A stretch of 8,188 nucleotides of DNA from Hyphomonadaceae bacterium (GTDB taxonomy: Bacteria > Pseudomonadota > Alphaproteobacteria > Caulobacterales > Hyphomonadaceae), in the NCBI GenBank assembly GCA_030696545.1, contig JAUYSA010000484.1:1-8188 (forward strand), read 5' to 3'. Below, in pieces: positions 1 through 4,723 of the stretch. Numbering within the stretch: the first letter of the stretch is position 1; each line of letters opens with the position of its first letter. The position numbers were made by a program, and so were the translations under genes. The notes beneath the pieces are model-generated. The model did no database searches, was not told where the DNA came from, and saw only the letters and a program-made list of their open reading frames with translations.

Positions 1-1
1 C

Positions 2-325
2 TTCATGGTCGAGGCAGGAATTCCACGGGAACTCACGGTGACTTGGAATGCGGTTCCATGGTGGAACGGGACAAGAAAGATAACACGCGACGAACTTGAC
101 GCCGGCAGCAGCAGCGTAAAGCAATTGATGTCGTTGCTGCCGGAATTGCGGGCCGTCGTTTTGGTGGGCGCCAAAGCGGCACGCGCTCGGCCCCTCCTAT
201 CCGGGACCGGGCTGGTGATCTTGCAGTCGGATCATCCATCACCGCTGGTGCGAGCGAGATTTCCCGATCGCTGGCGAGCCATTCCCACTGCTTGGGCTGC
301 CGTTAGGCCTCACATCGAACGGTGA
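2..325 (+). CDS. Uracil-DNA glycosylase superfamily protein, C-terminal part (5' end outside window)
   Basis: The reading frame is open to the left edge, so the methionine at base 5 is probably internal. Only the last 107 or so residues are present, while proteins of this type are, from memory, nearly twice that long. Near the start of the visible part is NAVPWW, a hydrophobic beta-strand segment typical of the family. A VVLVGAKAA strand-helix follows about 45 residues later. Next comes SDHPSP, which matches the conserved His-Pro-Ser-Pro motif whose histidine lies in the uracil-binding pocket, and a C-terminal helix. Family members remove uracil from DNA to start base-excision repair in the cytoplasm. 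The N-terminal motif with the water-activating residue cannot be seen, so activity and subfamily are undetermined. It ends in TGA 365 bases before the next gene and appears unrelated to the downstream operon. Confidence 0.75.
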   Translation, partial: FMVEAGIPRELTVTWNAVPWWNGTRKITRDELDAGSSSVKQLMSLLPELRAVVLVGAKAARARPLLSGTGLVILQSDHPSPLVRARFPDRWRAIPTAWAAVRPHIER

Positions 326-533
326 TCTGGATTTGACGGCATAGGGTCCCCAGTTCGACTCCCTCCAGAGAGTAGGATCTGCGCACGACTGGAGAGCGGG
401 CTAAAACGGCCGTTGAGCGCAGTGAACCATCAGGCAGCAACTGGCCCTTATCGGTCATTCCGCTGATGCCGAGATGTATCGCTTCGAATGAGGAACGACA
501 CGGCGCTCAGACCAACAACTCTGCTACCCGAAT

Positions 534-573
534 CTGCGTTCACGTAGCGTGAAGGTGCAGACGGCCGATCTGC
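534..573. repeat. Two overlapping, mutually exclusive inverted repeats
   Basis: The first repeat is CTGC-G-TTCACG-TAG-CGTGAA-GGT-GCAG (534-560): a perfect 6-base inner arm with a 3-base loop, plus a 4-base outer arm. The second repeat re-uses the last arm: GCAGA (557-561) pairs with TCTGC (569-573) across a CGGCCGA loop. The two folds compete for the same GCAG. They could be operator half-sites or RNA hairpins in an operon leader. No T-run follows, so this is not an ordinary terminator. Function is unknown. Confidence 0.35.
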
Positions 574-671
574 GATGCTCCTTTGGGGGGGCGCGCTGAC
601 GATGCTACTTGAGGTATGGCGCACAGAGGCACTTTGGAATCCGCTGTTTGTGTTGCATCCTGACCGTGACT

Positions 672-688
672 TCGTTTCCAGGAAACGA
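672..688. promoter_or_regulatory. Perfect palindrome overlapping the ribosome binding site of the operon's first gene
   Basis: TCGTTTCCAGGAAACGA is a perfect inverted repeat with 8-base arms around a single central A. It ends one base before the ATG at 690, and its right arm contains the AGGAA that serves as ribosome binding site. As DNA it has the form of an operator for a dimeric repressor. As RNA the outer six bases of each arm could pair around a CCAGG loop and partly hide the ribosome site. The symmetry is seen directly; the regulatory role is inferred. Confidence 0.5.
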
Positions 689-689
689 C

Positions 690-1535
690 ATGAGCCAGAT
701 GCCATGGGCTGATTGGGTGGGGCGCACCGAGACCTTGCTGGATACCGTTTCGCCGACGCCTGCGCGCGCGATGGCGGCTACGCTCGGTGGCAATCCAGCC
801 GGCTCCTTTCCGCAAGGTGCGGATGCGCCACCGCTGTGGACCTGGCTTTACTTCCTGCCCCAGGCTCCGATGGGCGAGGTAGGTCCAGACGGCCACCCCA
901 AACGCGGCGGCTTCCTGCCCCCGATAGAGCTGCCCCGGCGCATGTGGGCCGGCAGCCGGTGCACCTTCCTGGAACCTGTGCGGATCGGCGATGATATCCG
1001 CAAGACATCGACCATCGTGAAGATCGCGGAGAAAGTCGGGAATGCAGGTACGCTCATCTTCGTGACGGTCAAGCATGAGGTAAGTGCGCGTGGTTCCCTT
1101 GCAATGATCGAGGAACAGGATCTCGTCTACATGAACATCCCGGCCCAGTGGCAACCGCCGGCGCCGACGCCGCTGCCTACCTGCGCGTGGAGCGAACAGG
1201 TCAGTATCGATCCTGTGTTCCTTTTCCGGTTCTCTGCCCTGACCTTCAACGGTCATCGCATCCACTATGACCGGACCTATGCGACGGAGGTCGAGAAGTA
1301 TCCGGGACTGGTCGTCCATGGACCCGCGCAGGCGATCCTGCTTTTTGACGCGGCCACGAGACGCCATCCGGGCAAGCAGCCAGCCAGTTTCACCTTTCGC
1401 GGCCTTCGACCCCTGTTCGATTTCGATAGCATCAGCCTGAGCGGATCGCCCCGGTCAGACGGTGGGCTAGACCTTTTCACGGCTAACGGCGAGGGCGCGG
1501 TCGGGATGCAGGCGTCGCTGGAGTGGGCCGCATGA
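690..1535 (+). CDS. meh: Mesaconyl-C4-CoA (3-methylfumaryl-CoA) hydratase, MaoC/FAS1-dehydratase-like
   Basis: Predicted cytoplasmic hydratase that adds water to mesaconyl-C4-CoA (3-methylfumaryl-CoA) to form citramalyl-CoA. The 281-residue length suits a double hot-dog protein. The N-terminal half (about 5-150) carries WLYFLP, then GPDGHPKRGGFLPP and LPRRMWAG (about 66-88), which are characteristic of this hydratase group. The C-terminal half (about 165-281) holds FNGHRIHYD (186-194), the hydratase-2-like active-site segment, followed by PGLVVHGP. I start at ATG 690 rather than an in-frame codon at 609. The 690 start is preceded by AGGAA at a good spacing, and the 27 residues before it are cysteine-rich and unlike the family. 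The stop overlaps the next gene's start as ATGA, indicating translational coupling. The related fungal HTD2 and itaconyl-CoA hydratases are alternatives, but the downstream Mct homologue favours mesaconyl-C4-CoA as substrate. Confidence 0.82.
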   Translation: MSQMPWADWVGRTETLLDTVSPTPARAMAATLGGNPAGSFPQGADAPPLWTWLYFLPQAPMGEVGPDGHPKRGGFLPPIELPRRMWAGSRCTFLEPVRIGDDIRKTSTIVKIAEKVGNAGTLIFVTVKHEVSARGSLAMIEEQDLVYMNIPAQWQPPAPTPLPTCAWSEQVSIDPVFLFRFSALTFNGHRIHYDRTYATEVEKYPGLVVHGPAQAILLFDAATRRHPGKQPASFTFRGLRPLFDFDSISLSGSPRSDGGLDLFTANGEGAVGMQASLEWAA

Positions 1536-2464
1536 GCGAGGCGACCCGGCAAAGGATCGTCCGGGCAGTCCTCATTGTGCCGGCGTCCAACCCGGCGATG
1601 ATCGCCAAGGCGGCAGCCAGTGACGCGGATCAGGTCTGCATCGACCTTGAGGACGCCGTGGCGCCAGACCAGAAAGGGCCTGCGCGGCAGAACGTGATCG
1701 ACGCGCTGCGGTCGCTGGATTTTGGCGGCAAGACCCGTTCTGTTCGCATCAATGGCGTCGATACGCCCTTCGCTTACCGCGATCTTGTCGCGGTCGTCGA
1801 ACAGGCAGGCCCATGGCTCGATACGATCATCGTGCCCAAGGCCTCAGGCGCGAACGAAATTCGCTTCGTCGATACGATGCTGGACCAGATCGAGGCGGCG
1901 TGCGGAATTCGCCGGCCCATCGGCCTTGAGGCGCTGATCGAAACGGCAGCAGGCGTTCTCAACATTCGTGAGGTCGCCCAGGCGAGCAGGCGACTTGAGG
2001 CCTTGATATTCGGTTCGGGAGACTTTGCCGCGTCGATGCAGATGGCGCAGGAAACGATCGGCGGGCTCGATGCTCATGACGCCTTGTACCCAGGCCATCG
2101 CTGGCACCATGCCATGCAGGCAATCGTGGTGGCGGCGCGCGCGCACGGCTTGCGCGCGATAGATGGACCCTACGCGGCCTTCAAGGATGCTGATGGGCTT
2201 GAGCGCCTTTGCGCCATCAGCCGATCGCTCGGCTTCGATGGCAAATGGTGCATCCATCCGAACCAGATGACGCGCGTGTGCCAGGCCTTCTCGCCATCCC
2301 CGTCGGAGATCGGATGGGCCCAGGAGATGACGGCTGCATACGCGGCAGCCCTGGCCGATGGACGAGGCGCCATCAGCGTCGGGGGGAAGATGATCGATGA
2401 AGCAAGCCTTCGGGCCTGCCGGCAGATACTCGCGCGAGCACGAAGGGCCGGCCTCGCGGATTGA
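1532..2464 (+). CDS. HpcH/HpaI (CitE-like) CoA-ester lyase, probable citramalyl-CoA lyase
   Basis: Predicted TIM-barrel, metal-dependent lyase that would split citramalyl-CoA into acetyl-CoA and pyruvate, and may also act on malyl-CoA-type esters. Of the 310 residues, visible landmarks are: LIVPASNP near the N-terminus (14-21); DQVCIDLEDAV (33-43); VRIN with Arg72, the expected substrate/CoA-carbonyl arginine; IIVPK (99-103); ALIET with Glu137 and FGSGD with Asp164, the expected Mg ligands; KWCIHPNQ (238-245); and GKMID (285-289), the C-terminal segment that closes over a neighbouring active site in this family. I choose ATG 1532, which overlaps the previous stop by four bases, over an in-frame GTG at 1523. 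The family covers citrate lyase beta, malyl-CoA lyase, beta-methylmalyl-CoA lyase, citramalyl-CoA lyase and malyl-CoA thioesterase. Sequence alone does not separate these, and the assignment leans on the flanking genes. Confidence 0.8.
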   Translation: MSEATRQRIVRAVLIVPASNPAMIAKAAASDADQVCIDLEDAVAPDQKGPARQNVIDALRSLDFGGKTRSVRINGVDTPFAYRDLVAVVEQAGPWLDTIIVPKASGANEIRFVDTMLDQIEAACGIRRPIGLEALIETAAGVLNIREVAQASRRLEALIFGSGDFAASMQMAQETIGGLDAHDALYPGHRWHHAMQAIVVAARAHGLRAIDGPYAAFKDADGLERLCAISRSLGFDGKWCIHPNQMTRVCQAFSPSPSEIGWAQEMTAAYAAALADGRGAISVGGKMIDEASLRACRQILARARRAGLAD

Positions 2465-2477
2465 GAACAGAAAGCCC

Positions 2478-2487
2478 AAGGGAGGAA
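2478..2487 (+). promoter_or_regulatory. Strong ribosome binding site supporting a TTG start for mct
   Basis: AAGGGAGGAA contains a full GGAGG whose end lies six bases before TTG 2492. No ATG or GTG nearby in this frame has comparable support, and the family's N-terminal strand (VKILEGLRIVEG) begins directly after the TTG. A strong site paired with the weak TTG codon decides the start. Confidence 0.7.
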
Positions 2488-2491
2488 CTGC

Positions 2492-3715
2492 TTGGTCAAG
2501 ATTCTCGAGGGCCTTCGCATTGTCGAAGGCGCGGCATTCGTTGCGGCGCCGCTTGCGGGCATGACCCTTGCCCAGATGGGCGCCGACGTCATTCGCTTTG
2601 ATCGGATTCGCGGCGGCCTGGACAATGACCGTTGGCCGGTGACTGAAAAAGGACGCAGCCTCTTCTGGGCCGGTCTTAACAAGGGTAAGCGCAGCATAGC
2701 CGTCGACATGACGACGCCGGAGGGGCAGGAAATCGTCACCCGGCTGATCTGCGCGCCTGGTCCGCAGGCGGGAATCTACCTTACCAATCTGCGCGTGCGC
2801 GGATGGATGGACTATGATGCGCTGCGCCAACACCGCAATGACCTGATCATGTTGTCGATCAAGGGAGACCGCGCCGGCGGACCACAGGTCGATTACACTG
2901 TGAATCCCGCCGTTGGATTTCCTGCTGCGACAGGCCCAGAAGGGTCGAAAGAGCCCGTGGGTCATGTGCTGCCGGCCTGGGACTGCATCACCGGTCAGCA
3001 GGCAGCACTCGGAATCCTCGCGGCTGAACGGCACAGAAGCCGCACGGGGGAAGGCCAGCTTGTGGAGCTTGCCCTGAAGGACATGGCGCTCGCTATGCTA
3101 GGCAATCTCGGCATCATTGGAGAGGTCACCGTCAACAACTACGACCGCCCGAAAATGGGAAACTCCCTATACGGCGCCTATGCGCAGGATTTCCTCTGCA
3201 AGGACGGGGCGCGGGTGATCGTCGTCGGGCTGACCAACCGACAATGGGACAATATCCAGCGTGCAACCGATACAAGGGGCGCCTTCGATGCGCTTGCCCT
3301 GCGGCTCAACTCAGATCTCAGCAAGGAAGGCGCACGGTTCAAGCATCGTGCGGAAATCACCAAGGTGCTGCAACCGTTCTTCTCGTCTCGATCGGTCAAA
3401 GAATTTGCGGCCGAGTTCGACAAGACTGGCGTCACCTGGTCCAAGTACTGCACGTTCAAGGAAGTGGTTGAGGAAGATCCCGACTGCTCCGTCGATAATC
3501 CCATGTTCTCCCTACTCGATCACCCGGGGATCGGCGCGTACCTGACGCCGGGCAATCCAATTGCGTTCTCTGGGGTCGAGCGCATTCCCCCGGGGCGGGC
3601 GCCGAGCCTCGGCGAGAACACCGACCAGATTCTGGCGGAGCTTGGCTACACCGACCGCGAGGTCGGTGCGTTTCACGACGCGAAAATCGTTGCCGGGCCG
3701 AACTCACTGGAATGA
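2492..3715 (+). CDS. mct: Mesaconyl-CoA C1-C4 CoA transferase (2-methylfumaryl-CoA isomerase), family III CoA-transferase
   Basis: Predicted CaiB/BaiF-type CoA-transferase of 407 residues, normal for the family. It would move CoA between the two carboxyls of mesaconate (mesaconyl-C1-CoA to mesaconyl-C4-CoA). The N-terminal segment LRIVEGAAFVAAPLAGMTLA then GADVIRFD (8-37) is the usual nucleotide-fold start. RWPVT, then FWAGLNKGKRSIAVD (58-72), follow. DYTVNP (134-139) and HVLPAWDCITG (158-168) supply the likely catalytic Asp164, followed by LAAERHRSRTGEGQLVELAL. The C-terminus has DPDCS.DNPMF, then HD..IVAGP. From memory these features match the Chloroflexus Mct closely, more than itaconate CoA-transferases. 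The start is TTG 2492, with GGAGG six bases upstream; the 27-base gap from the lyase gene supports a single operon. The C-terminus appears complete although transposase debris follows at once. Confidence 0.85.
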   Translation: MVKILEGLRIVEGAAFVAAPLAGMTLAQMGADVIRFDRIRGGLDNDRWPVTEKGRSLFWAGLNKGKRSIAVDMTTPEGQEIVTRLICAPGPQAGIYLTNLRVRGWMDYDALRQHRNDLIMLSIKGDRAGGPQVDYTVNPAVGFPAATGPEGSKEPVGHVLPAWDCITGQQAALGILAAERHRSRTGEGQLVELALKDMALAMLGNLGIIGEVTVNNYDRPKMGNSLYGAYAQDFLCKDGARVIVVGLTNRQWDNIQRATDTRGAFDALALRLNSDLSKEGARFKHRAEITKVLQPFFSSRSVKEFAAEFDKTGVTWSKYCTFKEVVEEDPDCSVDNPMFSLLDHPGIGAYLTPGNPIAFSGVERIPPGRAPSLGENTDQILAELGYTDREVGAFHDAKIVAGPNSLE

Positions 3716-3766
3716 CGCCAACCAGTTTCTGCACAGGCCGTGGCTATTGGATTGATGGAGACCGCG

Positions 3767-3948
3767 ATGCCGCGAATTTCGTACAAACGGCACCGCCTGC
3801 CGGCCGTGATTCAGCACGCAGTGCGGCTCTACTTTCGCTTCACGCTCAGTCGCGCGATGGTGAAAAGATGCTCGTTCATCGTGGCGTCGATGTGAGTGAC
3901 GAGATGATCCGCGCCTGGGCACCGAAGTTCGGTCCGCTTAGCCAACGT
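3767..3948 (+). pseudogene. Frameshifted N-terminal remnant of an IS6-family transposase
   Basis: From ATG 3767 one frame reads MPRISYKRHRLPAVIQHAVR then LYFRFTLS, which resembles the N-terminus of IS6/IS26-type DDE transposases (the helix-turn-helix part). That frame stops at about 3893-3895. The homology continues in another frame from about 3853 as RDGEKMLVHRGVDVS, then IRAWAPKFGP, where the family has a Y-R-D-V-E-E-L..RG-(I/L)-D-V-S..T(I/V)R.W..KFGP pattern. A frameshift near 3850 therefore breaks the gene. After about 3948 I see no match: the catalytic DDE domain is missing and no terminal inverted repeat is evident. The element is dead. A 235-residue open frame from ATG 3712, overlapping the mct stop, passes through the second half but is probably an accident of this decay. 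Confidence 0.72.
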
Positions 3949-4400
3949 GCGTTTGGCAAGATTACGAACGACCGAGTTTGGGCGATGACCCGCCGCAACG
4001 CTGCACCGTCTTTGACTGGCCGCTTTGGATCGACCCAGGCGGATTGCCACATTCCGGGTAACGGCGAACTCGGGCCCTTTTCCGCCGTTCGTGAGTCACA
4101 CCGTAGTCGATCGCACACCGCGGTCACGGGTGGTGATCGAGTCGACGGGTTTGTCGGTAGTGCACCTCAACCCCAGGGAAACCCGGGTACACCCCCAATA
4201 TCGGATTGCCGGCGCTGCTGCTTCCATAACCCATGCCGGAATTACCGGTTGGGGAGACGAAAAATGCTGATGACGGCATCGCAGGCGCGGGCGGAGGCCT
4301 GCACTGTGCTCTTGAGCCTGGTCGTGAAGCGCCTGCCTGCGAGCGAGCTGCGCTGCCTAGACGCTGACGCGTCGGCTTGCTGCGAAGTCGATCGTGTAGT

Positions 4401-4414
4401 GCGCCGATCGGCGC
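4401..4414. repeat. Perfect 14-base palindrome
   Basis: GCGCCGATCGGCGC reads the same on both strands and does not extend beyond 14 bases. It lies about 310 bases before the receptor start. It may be a binding site or a chance product of GC-rich sequence. Confidence 0.25.
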
Positions 4415-4711
4415 TCTGACCCAACGTCGGTTCAGAGCTGCCTGCCTGCCGAGGCCCAAAGCTCCAGCCTGGGTGAGGTCGGTCGCTTGGGCAATATCCC
4501 GCCCCTTGCCGAGTGTGCCGGCTGTTAGAGTGGCCCTGACAGAGCCTGACCCGTCAGTTGCATTGCCGCAGCGACTACTGGAGTTATCGGGAAGCACCCG
4601 GAAAATGTGGAGTCGATTGCTTCACGGCATGATCGTGAGACTCAATTCCGGCGCGAAGTGTCTGGTGCAGGTTCCCCGTCAGTGAAATGGTCGGGCGTCA
4701 TTCAACTGACG

Positions 4712-4720
4712 TGGAGCGGG
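4712..4720 (+). promoter_or_regulatory. Ribosome binding site fixing the TonB receptor start
   Basis: GGAGCGGG lies just before ATG 4724, with GGAG eight bases from the codon. A second ATG at 4730 is too far from the site. The start at 4724 also leaves the signal peptide at the N-terminus, so both lines of evidence agree. Confidence 0.6.
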
Positions 4721-4723
4721 ACG

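Larger units (their letters stand above)
326..689. other. Intergenic region with inverted repeats upstream of the mesaconyl-CoA operon
   Basis: This stretch has no convincing gene; the frames crossing it lack family motifs and recognisable ribosome sites. It holds two overlapping hairpin-capable repeats at about 534-573, a run of seven G at 585-591, and a perfect palindrome at 672-688 next to the operon start. The operon promoter should lie here, but I cannot assign -35 and -10 boxes with confidence. No clear terminator for the upstream glycosylase gene is visible. Confidence 0.5.
3949..4723. other. Gene-poor, probably decayed region between IS remnant and TonB receptor
   Basis: I recognise no gene here. 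Several frames stay open for 60-150 codons on both strands, but they are low-complexity, rich in Arg, Ser and Cys, and carry no family motif, as expected of untranslated GC-rich DNA. A perfect 14-base palindrome, GCGCCGATCGGCGC, lies at 4401-4414. An AACGGCG / CGCCGTT pair lies at 4060-4066 and 4083-4089, with no T-run after it. The receptor promoter should lie in the last few hundred bases, but I cannot place it. No cobalamin-type riboswitch landmarks are evident. Confidence 0.45.

Noticed and set aside
345..370. GTTCGACTCCCTCC resembles the T-arm and 3' end of a tRNA, a common integration site
   Set aside because: The bases before the loop (CCCCA) do not pair with those after it, and no acceptor, D or anticodon arms are visible, so this is chance similarity.
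585..591. Run of seven G as a possible phase-variation tract
   Set aside because: It lies outside any supported coding region and is too short to argue for slippage-based switching.
609..689. Upstream in-frame extension of the hydratase starting at 609
   Set aside because: The added residues are cysteine-rich, lack family similarity and a ribosome site, while ATG 690 has a well-placed AGGAA.
540..1367. Long minus-strand open frame of 275 codons opposite the hydratase gene
   Set aside because: It is Arg-rich, without motifs, and overlaps a well-supported plus-strand gene; typical shadow frame in GC-rich DNA.
1844..3034. Minus-strand open frame of 396 codons opposite the lyase and transferase genes
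   Set aside because: Both plus-strand genes carry clear family motifs; the antisense product has none.
4060..4089. AACGGCG / CGCCGTT inverted repeat as a terminator for the operon
   Set aside because: The loop is 16 bases long, the stem only 7 pairs, and no T-run follows.
4500..4723. Possible cobalamin riboswitch or promoter upstream of the receptor
   Set aside because: No B12-box-like core is seen, and the TTGCCG / TAGAGT pair near 4506-4530 is spaced far too closely for a sigma-70 promoter.
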